From: Liolophura sinensis | Taxonomy: Eukaryota > Mollusca > Polyplacophora > Chitonida > Chitonidae | DNA: 64,000 nt | Direction of reading: 5' to 3' | Assembly: GCF_032854445.1 (NCBI RefSeq) | Contig: NC_088307.1 | Coordinates: 26,176,046-26,240,045, forward strand | Part shown: one piece after another, positions 25,201 to 39,500 of the stretch | Position numbering within the stretch: position 1 is the first letter of the stretch | Layout of the letters: each line of letters starts with the position of its first letter | Position numbers and translations under genes: made by a program | The notes under the pieces: model-generated | Databases searched by the model: none | Told to the model about the DNA's origin: nothing | Seen by the model: only the letters and a program-made list of their open reading frames with translations

Positions 25201-27545
25201 TGTAACACCACAGCGGCTCCTTTGCGATGCATGACTTCAAATAATGTAATAAACTTTTGATAACACAGCTTTATTCCGTGCATTAGCTAGATAAAACGAT
25301 AAAGGGGCTATCCTTAATTAAACTCTTAATCAGTTTAAATAATGTTTGATGATATTGAAATCTCTCACACCGTTTCATTCATAGACACATATATATGTTT
25401 CGTTGTTTAACACCATACACGAGTATTTTCTACTTCCATAATCATCATCAGTGTTATGGGTGGAGGAATCCGGAGAGCCTGGAATAAACCACCAACGTTT
25501 GGCAAGTTAGTGACAAACTTTTCCCACATGTGACGTACATATATGTACACCATATTGGGGAAAGACAAGTCCATGGTCTCCTACAGGACACATTATTTTT
25601 GGTTCATTTCAAATGATTTTTGAACAACAATAAAAGTCTACAGTAAAGTATGCGAAAACGTTGTTCTGAGCAAAGCGATCATTTGAAATGACATTTAAGC
25701 AAATAAAATTAATTGATAGGGACAGAAGTCTAATACTGTAGAACTTTCAATTTAAGTGGCATTTTACCAACATTAAAGGAAGTTTGTAGCGACCAAGGAC
25801 AGCATTTCAATTGATTTCTTTTCACTCCTTATAAAGCTTTTAGCCACTTGGAAAGGATTTCAGTCCTGTCAATAGTGCATTTAAGTTAATTTTTTTGGTA
25901 AATGACAATTGTTAAATGTGCACGGTAACATTAACAATTAGGACAGTGTGTTGTAGCGACACATATATCAGTTACAGGCAGCGTTGAGTTTCAACAATAC
26001 ATAGTGCTTTGTTCATACTAAAATCTCATATCTTCTGCAGAGATCTTTTGCAACGCTATATATCTGCCTGTATTAAACTGTTATGCTTATGTCTGAAGTA
26101 CTTAGTGATTAAAACACGAATTAAACGCATTATCTGTTGTTCTTAGTCTAGCGATGACTAGAAAGCGTTCATTGTGGCAACATTCTTAAAAAAAACGTTG
26201 CTAAGCAGTTTGGTAGGGTTGTGTTGAATCCCGCTTTGCGCTAATCAGAATCGTCTTGTTTACATGCACCGATCGAAACATAATCAGAGTCTCTTCATTG
26301 TCAAACTTCCATGAACAGGGCCATGTGATGCCGAACAAGATTCTATTAGTATGGCGTCTACCAACTACGCATTCCACAATATACCAATACTACAAAATAG
26401 TTGGCAAATGTTCACACGTAACCGGTGAAACAAGGCCGCTTATAAGTTTAACCAAGTTAGGGTTTTGTTCTAACTGTTCATACAAATAGTAACAATTTAT
26501 ACGCCTCCACTAACGCCATGGCTTACGCAAATAGGTAAAATATATACAGTGATGTTATATTCGACTTCACTGCTCTAGAATTGTTCAAAATGCTGTATTG
26601 TCATCACATTTGATATACAAACACATTAAGTCGTGGCTAAGGGGGTAAGCACGCCAGCACGGCGCAATGGCACGGGAGCCTCTCACCAAGGTGGTCGCTG
26701 CGAGTTGATGCCCAACTCATGCTAAGGAGAGGAAAATTTAAATATCAACCAAACACCATTGAAAAGTGTATGCATTTCCTCGCAGGTTCCTGCCATTAAA
26801 ATTCTAATATGTACCTCAAGTTGATAAATTATAAATAAAGTTAGCGCCAACATCCGCTGTGGGCGACTCCATTTTGCCCAAGAACTAGCCCTAGCCCTTC
26901 TGTGTTAGGAGGAGAATTGCCGTCGGAAACCGCCGAAGTGCAGTTCGTACATTTCCGGTAGAACTCTTCTCCCTAGCAGGTAGCGATCAATACAGTTCGT
27001 TTTCCGCTTGACCATCGAGAAACCGGAATGTTGGAAGTAGGTTCCGAGTTTACACGAACAAGCCGGTAGTTTTAACCACTCTCATTGACTGAGAGGCAAT
27101 ACACCCCCAGCATAGATTACAGGGTGTTAGAGATTGAGGACCTATTTATGCCAGCTTTGCTGTTTTTTGGCTTTACGTGTATGGCGGAGAAAAATCGCAA
27201 ACTTATGCAGTAGGCACCATCAGAAAGAAAAAAAATGTGCTCTTTTCAGCTTATAGTATAATTTTTTAAGTTTTCTTCTCCTTTAATGCAAAAGTGGGCC
27301 TCCGTGGCTCAGTCGGTTAGCGCTCTAGGACAGCGTAATGACCCAGGAGTCTTTCAACAATGCGGTCGCTGTGACTTCAAGTCCAGCTCATGCTGGCTTC
27401 CTCTCCGGCCGTACGTGGGAAGGTCTTCCATCAACCTGCGCATGGTCGTGGGTTTCCCCCGGGCTCTGCCCGGTTTCCTTCCACCATAATGCTGGCCGCC
27501 GTCGTATAAGTGAAATATTCTTGAGTACGGCGTAAAACACCAATC

Positions 27546-27576
<31 letters not shown>

Positions 27577-30500
27577 GCAAAAGTGACCAGATCTCAGGAA
27601 TACATATTCCACATATTCCATCTCTATTCATGCAGGAATGCAATATCAGAACTCTGACTTCAGTTTATATTTGAAAAACAATTTTAGAGCCCATCTTCGG
27701 GTGTACGAATTAAAATTATAGCAAAACAACATAAAAATAACAAAAACCACATAAATAAATGAACATTTCGAATGTTTCCAAATTTCAGGTTATAGTACCA
27801 AAAACTAAGCATTGCAACAAATAGGGTTCACAGTTTTTGACTTAATTGTAAAAAATGTAAAAGTCAGCAATGGATTTGTGGAATCGGCCTGTGACCTTTT
27901 GTGTCTGAGTGTGAAAGTGTTCACGATTCATATCCTTGGTTAGGTTTACACAGGGGCAATGTGTTTCTCTCGGCAGAACTTCCATATATGGAAATATAAC
28001 ACGTAGCAGCGTGTATCAACAGGACCAGTTTTCCAGCGCTTAAAGCACAACTGCCATCTGGAAGAACCAGCAGTCCCTCATATAAAATGATTTAGATCTG
28101 TAAGACAATTTTTTTAGAATATTTATATCGATAAGTTATTTTCAACCCATAAGTAAATAAACATACTTTCTGTTGTTCATTTACAGTCAGGATCGGCGGT
28201 GCAGAATATGTATGGAGTAAGGTCCAGCGGATGGCCAGTGTAGAAACAGTCCTATGCACGTTTGTGGCAGCTTGTCTATAGGACAATTTGTATACAGCCT
28301 GTAACATCAAGAGGGTTGTTTAGCTATGCCTTCTATCGCAGCGTACATCGTGTGTGTTGACACAGATTAAGTGACACGCAAACATAACTGTTATCTGTGA
28401 ATGATACAGCATGACATACGTTAAGTGTGTTTGCCTTCATGTTTGATGACAGGCTTATCTAGTGTCAGGTACATGTGAAAATGTGATGTCTCAAATGTTT
28501 ATACCATTTGATTGAACGTTGAACGAGCTGATTTCCAAAGTCTGATATGATTAACATGCAGTATAAATTTAGTTAAAGCACTCAGTCGTGCTGGATAGGT
28601 AGAATGAAAACTAGACTTCATTCATACCCTGGAGCGACCGTTTTGCATGTGACAACCATCCTGCAAAATAAGTTTTAATACTTTACAGTCAAAACACCAC
28701 ACGAGGAAAAATCGAGATCATAATATACTCCTCTAGCAAGAATTTTGCACATATGGCTTTCAACCTACAAACTTTTATAGTAGGTGGGAAGGTCTGCCAG
28801 CAACCTGCGGATGGTCGTGGGTTTCCCCCGGGCTGTGCCCGGCTTCCACCCACCATAATGCTGGCCGCCGTCGTATAAGTGAAATATTCTTGAGTACGGC
28901 GTAAAACACCAATCAAATAAATAAATAAAATAAACTTTTATACCCAAAACGTCAACGCTGCGGAACATGTAATGACAGAAAGTATACCCCAACCAGACCT
29001 TTTTCAATGAAGAAGGAGAATAAATTAATATGAAAAGCATATCTCATAAATGAAACACTGTTGTGGAAAATAGTTCGATATACTAGATTGAATGTTTTCC
29101 AATCAAGTAAAATGATTTTAAAACATTGCAGTTTGGTTTGGTTTGTTGGAACCAAAGGTGTCATACTCACGTTGTGGCTTGGAATAATTTAAGGTACATT
29201 CGGTGAATGCTTCCATGGTTTCATACATGTACATACATTCCATACATGTACATACATTTCCATACATGTACATACATTTCCATACATGTACATACACTGC
29301 AGAGGTCTAGCAGTTTGTATCTGTTGAGGGGTAAAAAACAAACAATCAATTAACCATTCAATGAATAAGGCTTTTAATGTTACTGATGACCAGCATACAC
29401 GTTTCTTAACTATTCAAACAAAGTAAGGCCATTTGTAATAAGGGGAGATTTTGTTGACTAAAGAGTGGGCTTCCTTGACCGAGGCGTAAATGTACAATTC
29501 TCCGAACTATTGTTCTTGCAGTACCGGAATACGATCTCGTGTCACCAGTTCTCACGGCCAAGAAAAGATCTCGGAGAAACACTTTGGAATATCACGTGAC
29601 AGCCCTTGGGGAGGAGTACGATCTGATATTACAGCGTAATCCTGATTTGCTACCAACAAGTAAGCGTATGTCATTAAGCCCGTTGTAAATGTCCTGTGTA
29701 TAATTCAAATGCATCCATGATATAACATCGCGAATTCCTGGAAATGTGGCTGACAATTTACACAGTTGAATAACTGCTGATTTATGGGTTAAACAAGAAT
29801 CAAACTATTAAGTAAATACATGCAGCCCTACATATATGTATCTGGTTGATACCTGCTGAGAGATTTTTCCGTATACTTTTTCTAGGCTGTCTGGTGTACC
29901 ATACTACAAACGGAACGCAGCTCGTAGAGCCCTGTACAGTAGATGGAGACAACTGTTACTACTTTGGCAAGTCCATCGCCCACAATCAGTCCAGAGCCGC
30001 CGTCAGCACGTGTATGGGCTTGGTAAGTTCGGTAGACATGGATTTGTTTTGCTCATCGTGTTCCTAAATTAAGCGATGGTGACAGTCGAACTTCAGTTTA
30101 CTCTTCCTAAAAAAACCCGTCGTCATTGTATTAGTAACATTCTACGTTCAAGGTGGAAAAAATATAAAATTTTCAGATTATAGACGTTCAGTTGATAATG
30201 TATGAGAAGTATGAGAAGGACAAAGAGACATATGAAATAATTTTATTATGATGGGTATTTGGGACGGCCTTTTTGGTATATATTATATATTTTAACATGT
30301 GTTACATCCTCATTTATTACATTATTACGCCAAATACCCACCATACAAAAAGATTTTCAAATTCTTTTTTCTTCTGAAAGAAGAAAAAATCGAAAAAAAT
30401 ATGAAAGATGTGTTTCCAAATACATTTTCGTCTGACTCTCTCATCTGATATTTGTATAATTTTTATGTTTTCGTCTCTTTTAAAAAACTGAAAGTGTCAA

Positions 30501-33500
30501 CTGTTTGTGCATGCTCATAAGCCTGCCATAAAATGTTCTGTATATATTTCCCTCGCATGAGGTACAATTTCCCGCGCAATGGCGTATTCTCTTGCATGGG
30601 TAATACGGGTTCAACTTGTAGACATAACGAATTTAGGTTTCTTGGCCATTCTGATAATGGAAAGATGGTCGTGGTTTAAGTGCCTAAGATGGTTGCCTTT
30701 CAAACGACAGGAAACACGACGTGTTAACCCACCCGGCCTTGGACAGGGAATTACACATTCCTCCTTTGTCATTGTTCCCTGAGCCTTGGTGACAGTAAGC
30801 AGCCGACGCAGCTCGTGGAACAGTTTGAGTAGTCTAATGTTCGTTGACTGACACTTGTTTTCCACTAATACGGTGGGCTTATCTGTACTGCGCATGTAGG
30901 AATGTTAATCAGTGACTTGCCGAAGATCAGTGGTTTTACCCGGACACCCTGGTTTCCACCACCCATACAGCTGATAGTCATAGTATAAGTGAAAATTTCT
31001 TTAGTGTGACGTTAAGTATGTTAAATAAACCAGTTCTGTTCGTATTTTTTGATGTTTACATGAACGTACTTAATGTTGACGTGACTTGTCACTATTTCAG
31101 AACGGAGTCATCATCACGGAAAATCACGAGTTGTACATTCAACCAATCAAAACAGAGCATCGGTCACGTATTCGTCGCGGAGTTGATTACTCTCACATTG
31201 CGTACAGAAAAAATGTGACGAGGACTCCACGAATGGGAGGTAATTGCCACATGAATTTTCTTCCAGTTTCCTTTTCCTGCTCGCCTATCATCACTCCATA
31301 CCTACTCGAAAAGGGACAGATATTTGAATGTTTAATGTGTGTATGTGCATTTTGTGAAACCTTACATCAGGTTGAAAAACAGCATTTTCGTTGGTTTCCA
31401 AATGTTTTCAGAAGTTGGTAAGATTTTCCGTGCAGATTCGTCTGGTAGCCTTTCAGATTACGTTTGAAAGTAGTTCCACGCATACGGTTCACATATAGAG
31501 CGTGCGATAGAAATTTATTAAATTCCATTTTTTGATGTAGATTCATCAGAAGAGGTGTTTTACAACACAGAGCCCCATTCAAGAGCCAATCGCCGAAGGC
31601 GCGCCCTGAAGCGAACTATAGAACTGATGGTTGTCGCGGATGTCGAGATGCAGCGTTTCCATGGCGACGATACCAAGAGATATGTAATGACGGCAGTCAA
31701 TATCGTGAGTTTATATATTCGCTCAAAAAAGTTACTGTGTACTTAAGTTTGTAGGATTTTAGAAACGTTTGAACGAATAATAGTACATGAAGCACACGGA
31801 ACACTCAGCAGTTTTGCCACGGGGTGAGTATGTAACGATAATCAGGCGGTTGGTATGCTTGCAACAGGATTAACGCAACAGCAGATCGGGAGGAGTGACA
31901 AAGAAACACCATAACAACGCCCGCCAGATGCCAAAGATTTTTTCAGGACGTAACGTGACGTGTAACGATGCCCGCGCAAGATCGGTGGAGTCGTGGACAC
32001 ACCTCAGAAACAGACGTCAAGCAGCCGTAGAAACTGCTTGAATCATTCCAGATCATCGTCGCATAAACTCATAACATAAGAAATCGTGTGAGAGAGATTT
32101 GATTGCTCGCATGTCGCGACATAATCCAGCAAGGTTGCAGTAGTACAGACAGTACGTTAGGCTATGTACGGATGCAAAAAAAAACTTCCACGTGCAACCT
32201 TTCCCTATAAATTCACCTGATTTAGCACGTTTGCACGTTTAGGACAAAATGAACTGCTCTGACTGCATGCTTATGGACCTTTGTGACAATGAAAAGTGTT
32301 CGTTTGCACAGTCAAACCTTGGGACGTCAAAGGCCGATGGAGCACTCCGGTTCGCCTCTCCCCGTATCAGAGACCAACCAGTCGCCTATATTAGGCTGTA
32401 AAATACTCGCCATACAAAGATTGCCATTCGTTAGTGACGCTTAACAACATAAGCTCTAAACATTCACATGTTGGACCTACATATTATTGCAAAAAAACGC
32501 AGTTAGAATATTTTTTCGATTTCGTAATGTTAAATTCCATAAGCTTGGTTTCAACACCTGGAACTCATTGCCTCGGGAGAGGTCCTAATTTTTCAAAAGC
32601 AAGAGGCATGCTTGACAATGGGAATGGAGAGTAATTTGTTTTACAATGGCTGTACAAACATGTGGATGGAACAAACTGTAGGCAGTAACAGCCCAAACAA
32701 CTGTCTTGGCGAATATACTACATTTAATTTTGACATAATTTTTTGACATTCAACTCTAAAACAGTACGGTTGTGTGACCATACAATACCAGAGATAAAAT
32801 AAAATTGATTCCATTAGATTATATTATGCTAAATAGACATTTATAATAATATAATATAATTTCAGTTATGGTCGTGTCAGAAACTGGGTTTACAGTAAAG
32901 CCGATATCAGTTTAGGTAACTGGTCTGAGTTTACCCCAGTTAAACTTTGGGCGTCGCTTACTCAATCAGTTTTCTCGGAACTCCAGCATGCCCTTGGTGT
33001 TTGGATAATTATAACGTAACCGGAGGTAATGAGTTCTTGCCGCCCGAACCGAGCTCATATATTTTAACATGTTGAATTAGAAAAAGTGTTCTAATTTCAT
33101 TTCCTTCCAAGAATATAAACTTTCAACATATATATGTGTAGAGCTTGTGTTGTTGCGTGACTAAAGGTAATTTTTGATAGCGAGTATGACTGATTTTACA
33201 GACAGCTAAATATTGACATTAAGAAATATTAAGAAAGAGACTAAAGTATAAAATTCTTGAATATGGCGCGTTCCCCTCCCCTCTACGACCTTTTGTTCCA
33301 AAAAACAAAGAAAACAGAACAAAACAACAAACAAACAGACAGGTGAGTAGTAAAAGGTCACAATAAGTTTTGTTCAAAGAGGATAAAAACACATTAAATA
33401 CGATATTACCAGCATAATACCTCTGTATGGCAATATTATCCCATCCTTCCTACCAGTTTAATTGAAATCTTGGGGAGATGCTTTTGTGAATTGCACAGGT

Positions 33501-36500
33501 GTAGCATAAAGGAACGCCTGAGATATATCACGTGATATTGTACCTGGGATAAAAGTGTTCCTGTAATTGGAAACTATCACATAGAATCATTCACTGTAAA
33601 AAAGTTAAATAGTGTTAAATGGTAGTGTCGATATACCAGTGGGTCCATTACATCGTTTAAAAAACAATCTACATTGACATTGTATTATCAGGTGAATAAT
33701 CCACTGTCTGTTACTTAAATTCGTGTCTTTGTTTTGTCAAATATTTAAATAAAAATATTGTTAACCCCAATCAGTCATTCCTCAGTCCGTTTTGTGGCAA
33801 TTGTTACAACTCTGCCATATTGGTTTTTCCATTCCAGGCCGCACAGAGACTGCTTGACGAAAGTCTTCACGAGGAGATTCATGTGGCGGTCGTCAAATTG
33901 ATCCTGTTGTCACCTGACCAGGTAAGAAGAACTTTTGTGTCTAACCTGTTCGCTCGTATATCTCAGATATTGCCGGAGCTTTTCTACATAGATATATATC
34001 CATGTACAAAGCCCGTAAGCGGACATGTCCATTTTTTTTATTTATGTGTCAAAAAAAATATGGTTTGTCTCTTTAAAGTAACATACTACGGATAATCTTC
34101 CCCTGACTCTACCTTGTTTTCTCCCACCATAATGCTGGCCGCCGTGGTTTAAGTGAAATATTCTTGAGTACGGCGTGAAACACCAATCAAATAAATTAAA
34201 GTAACATAAAGACCGTCCATTTATTTTAATTATTTTGTAAGATTCTTCAAAAATAAATAACTGCGTTATTGTTTTGTAAAAAAAAGAAGAATGATAAACG
34301 TCTTTTATTCAATGGCAAAACAACAATATCAAGCTATTTTAGTAACATAAACCGATTGGCAAACAATGTATAGTTTGACTATTGATAGCTATTTTTTTTA
34401 TTCCAATACCTCTGATCATAAATATCGGGAGCGGTAGATCCAGGGTCAATCCTGGGTTGAGCCACACCTAAGACCTTAAAAGAGGGAGTTGTAACTTCCT
34501 CACATGGCGTTCAGCATGAAGGGGACTCCTTACTTGCCTTCGGTGAGGCGTCTCAGTGAAAGAGCATTAGATAAAAGAGCGGTGGAAATCCGTCCTGCGG
34601 TAGGAAGGAACATTACATACACTCTAAGGACTCCTTAGTCGTCATATGAAAAAAAACGACTTTAAACCCTAAGCACTCACTCACTCACTGATCATAAATA
34701 CATTTTCTAAAGCATTAAACAAATTCGTGCATCGATCTCCATTTCTAGCGTGTAAATACCTTCAATGATACATTAATTTCCTCAACAGTTTGCTGTAACT
34801 CTCAGCTCAGTTCAGACATTAAAGATATATTATTTTCAATGGCGCAAACAGCTATGAAAGCACTAAACTAGTAAACGGGAAATGATATAGCAGTTTGGAT
34901 ATTGACATTACAAACTATAAATTTTATCTTGTCGAAGGATTATCGCAAATCCCAGTGTTTGTTGGTTGATTGATTAGTCGCTCTTAGTAAGGAACACACC
35001 TCATTTCAGACAAACATTGGCCTTAGTGTCAAAGGTTAGGAGTAAACAAGGGAATTAGCCGGTAGAGGCCACCCGATCTTGAAAAGAACACATTTAATTA
35101 AAAACTGTGTTTCTTTTTTATTTCAAGGAACTGTTGCTACTTATCTACAGGCAGACATACACTAGAATAAAGGACATTTTCCATGGCGACTCCCCGATCA
35201 ACAAAGAGTGATTGTCATTTTCTTAGTAATACATGACTATTTTACATTATCATTTTGCCCACAAATCGCCATTGCAAAGGCAGGAATCAACAGTCGCATA
35301 CATAGCTTCTCCTGAAAAACTTTAGGTTAGAAAAAGTCACAAAACTGGTTTGGATCTGAATATGAATGGTGGCAATTTATGTTGCAGTAAAGATTGGCCA
35401 AAATTCTAATTCCAGACCAGTGACGTCTAATAATCCTGCGACAACATCACTATATTTTGTTTTACCCATTCCCCTTTAAGATGTGGTGCTAGAAAAAGAA
35501 TCACAAAAATATCTTCGTATAAATTGCTCTAGGATTAAATCAGTGAAATAATTAGGAATTGTCGTGGTTTTAATGTTGGTCCAACTGGACCATAGGTTAC
35601 AGCCACGCTCCTCCTGACTCAATCGCATCGCCAATTTGCACCCAAAACACGATACCGTAATTCTTCAACTTTTTCCCATGTTTGCAAGGTATTTATTCCA
35701 GCATATTTTGTGAGCATTATTTTATGTTGACTGATAAAATTATTTGGTGGGGGGTGGGAGGGGTTCCCGGAAACTCGGCAATCCAACCTGTGTTGTTTTT
35801 TGTCCAAAATCAAATTTAAAATGTGCATTAATTGCACTGAAAGCTGCTCTTTCAAGTGCCAATATGTTGGGGAATTAGGGTATGTGCCAAAATGTGGTAT
35901 GTAGAGACCACAGGTAGGGCGTAAAAGCCACAGGGGGAGAGTAGGGACAACAGGTTGGGTGTATGTGCCACGGGTGTGTACAGGTCACACGTGGGGGGTT
36001 GAGGTCACATGTAGGTGTAAAGGCCACACGTGGGGTGTAGGGGCCATGCTCGATGACAAAATTTGAAGTAAATTTATTTTTGCTGTAATCGTTCATGGTA
36101 ATTATTTTATCCGTCTTCAAACATACGCCGTTTGCTCGACAATTAGTGTTTGGTGTCTTTTTTAGTCTACAGTGTATTAGTTTCTCGTCCCGTTGCAGTG
36201 CAATGTATTGCAACAGCGTACATAACGACAGCGAAAACATGCGATTTTCGGATTGAGCAATTTCATCGGTCCACTCAAATTTTAGAATGTAATTTCGTCC
36301 ATTCGAAGCATCTTTGGCTCGCATCTTCTTGAATGGAGATCAAGCTTTTGTACTTTCATCACAAGTGCTTAATGTTTTTGTACAGGCACGAACAATTTGC
36401 AGCGTGATTTTTGCACCTCTGTAATTTTATTTGGGAGTCAAGGCTACATTGGTTGGGTTGGCCAATTCGGGGCGTCACAGAAAGTTATAATTTATGTTTC

Positions 36501-39500
36501 TATTGCGCTCGGAATGTGTTTGAATGAATACCTTGCAAACATGTATGTATGCACGTAATGTAACCAGGGACTGTTGTTGATTTCAAGACTGACCTTGACG
36601 TGACCCGAGATGCACAGTACACCCTAAATAAGTTCTGTAGGTGGCAAGAGAAGTCCAACCCTGACGGAGACGGTCACCCTGAACATGCCGATGCCAGTGC
36701 TCTTATAACAAGGTGGGTTGTCTCAGACTTATTCATAACCTATATCTGAAGACAACAGGGTCAAACTTTCAACCTGCATTAAAAAATCTAAGCGTTGTGA
36801 CACAATTTAAAATTTCGAATTCATTCAAAAATGGATCAGTTAAATCACCTCCAAAATAAATCGATCGTATAATTGGTTTATGGTTTGTAATTGTTACGTA
36901 TTTAGGTATTGCATTTTTGTCTCACAAGGTGTTCTTAGACAAGACAATAGATTAGACTAATATTTTTTTGACGAAGTTTGTATTTTTAGACCATTTGGCT
37001 TCAAGGTAAATGAATGACCATTTGAGGATGGTTATCATCGTATCTATCAAAGTTCATTCATCATACATTCTGCATCAGAGAGTACACATTAAACATAAGT
37101 GTCTCGTTTATAAACAGACTCATGTTACAGTTTAGATTCTCGTCCGGGTGTTTATTCATAACAATATTTATATGTTGTTTAACCTGATTTGTTATGAAAA
37201 GTTTTTGTCGTTTAATTGATTTATGCAAACTGGCACCACCCTATGTGGACGAAATGAGTTTGTTCCATTTTAGGTTGGATATACAGACGCTGGGCAACGA
37301 CGACGCGACTGGTTTGGCCTACGTTCATGGGATGTGTCGCGATCAACAGCGCTGTTCCTATAACCAAGACACCGGCCTTGACCTCGGATTGACCATTGCT
37401 CATGAACTCGGCCACACGTGAGTTGAAGTGGCTGGTTTAGAACAACAACACCCTTTGTTTCTTTTAATTAGTCTCATGTAAATCATCATTTTTGTTTGCT
37501 TTTGTTTACTGAATTATCACTTTTTTCAGTCCATTGAATGTTTTGTCTGCACTTCCATAAACAGGATTGATTCTGACTTAAGTCATATTTTAAAATCTGC
37601 TAACTCTTAGTTTATTTCAATAATGGAAGTTTTTGACCCAAATGTTTGAAGATAACATTTATGATGATAAATTTTGGGAATTTTTGAAATTATATTTTAA
37701 AATTAAGGTCTAAAACCATATTTCAAATTTGGACTTTAATCAAAAATAGTTTTGAGGAATCGGTCCTAATTGGAACGTTTTTATTGGTTAACGACTGGTA
37801 TATGAATGTCCGTTTTTCAAGCATAGACTAAGACACATGCTGACAAAATACTGTTTTGTAGAATGGGGATGACCCACGATGGTTTGGGGAATTCCTGTGA
37901 GAATGGCAAATACATCATGTCTTCTGATGGAGGTACCGGAAGCCAAGGTCTGGAGTGGTCAGACTGCAGCGTGAAGGCCCTTAAGGAATTCTTACTGTAG
38001 GTATCGGCGCCCGGTTGTCCACAGCTGTGTTAAAATTTAACGCCAGATTTGACTTGAAGCCATGGTTCAGTTTTTTTACTTTTCCTGAAAATTATTGTGT
38101 TACTGTATATTAAAAATGAACTAAATCTCCTGCTGTTCCATCTGACCTCCATGTTGGTGCCTTGGTTGCTGGGTTATGTTGAAATCATAAATATATAACA
38201 TGACTAAGTACTGCTATTAGCTATTACTCTTAGTCAGTGTATCAATGAGAAAAGTCTAGAGCATTAGCTTTTAGGCACGGTGACATGAGTTCAATCACAA
38301 GTCAAATTGGAATTTTCTAATTTTGGGATTTTCTTGCTTGACGTTGTATGTTCTTCATTGAAAGCGCAATAAACTCGTAAAATTCGTCCCAGCCTTTCAC
38401 TAAACGGTCCATATCTATGAACATTTTTGTTCTTTCGAGTAGTTGACCTATTTCACATTTGGGGCCTCCGTGGATCAGTTGGTTATCGCGCTAGCGCAGC
38501 GTAATAACCCAGGAGCCTCTCACCAATGCGGTCGCTGTGAGTTCAAGTCTAGCTCATGCTGGCTTCCTCTCCGGCCGTAAGTGGGAAGGTCTTGCTTCAA
38601 CCTCCGGATGGTCGTAGGTTTCCCAAGGGCTGTGCCTGGTTTCCTCCCACGATAATACTGGCCGCCGTCGTATAAGTGAAATATTCTTGAGTACGGCATA
38701 AAACACCAATCAAATAAATAAGTAAATATTTCACATTTGATGGGGACTGTATGCTTGTAACACTGTCCCATACAAGCAGCACAGCGCTACAATTGAAATC
38801 GTGTCTCTCCTTCAATTAGGACTTCTTTATGTATACAGTATGAGAATCTCACCATGACTTCATTATAAAGTGTTTTTCTCATCATGTTCCAGAACAGAGC
38901 AGTCGGAATGCTTAAATGACCAACCTGAAGTACGGGAAGTGAAAACAGCGTATCAAAAACCCGGACTTATTTATGATGCGGATGAACAGTGTCGACAATC
39001 GTACGGAGAAGGTTCTTCCATTTGCGAGGGAAGCTCATTGACCATTGAAGGGGTAAATTGTCCCATGTGTAAAAAGTCAAGCTTCCAGTCTAGAAATTTA
39101 AGACTAACATCAAACCCTGATCTTCTTTTGATCACCGATGATGTCAACTTGTTGGTGAGATTCTTCCATCCAAGCACCACGCAAATTTGGCGACATACTA
39201 TGCAAGTGTATCCAAATACATCTATGTGTCGAAACAGACATTCGTGTACTAGCCGTCAACCAAAACTGACGTTCCGGGTCAAAAATAATCGCAAGGTCAA
39301 TTGCCAAAGACGACGTTTAAAGCAAACCAAAAGAACTGGAAAAGTAGTCCTATTAAAAGTATGAGATAAGGACCGAATCACACAAAGAGAAGCGGTCAGT
39401 AGTTTTCAATGGTTATGTAAAACCGCAAGAAATGAATTAAATATGTTTCCAAATGCACAAAAATATACAACGTCAGACGGCCAAGGAAGATGGGGAGTAT

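Larger units (their letters stand above)
20834..29521 (+). other. ADAMTS intron 2 (8.7 kb)
   Basis: The longest intron. It contains repeat R copies, several SINE-A and SINE-C pieces and a tandem catacatgta repeat, listed separately. I saw no exon whose phase would fit between exons 2 and 3. The stretches 22000-23550 and 24340-25420 show nothing recognisable. Confidence 0.6.
33922..36587 (+). other. ADAMTS intron 7
   Basis: 2666 bp with SINE-A (34086-34195), SINE-B (34425-34688), repeat Q (35150-35345) and a degenerate GT-rich tandem tract (35880-36046). Confidence 0.65.

Noticed and set aside
36567-36587. Alternative start of ADAMTS exon 8 after taaccag
   Set aside because: It would add 21 bases in which every usable frame from exon 7 (phase 0) gives a stop; the acceptor at 36587 keeps the frame and the family pattern.
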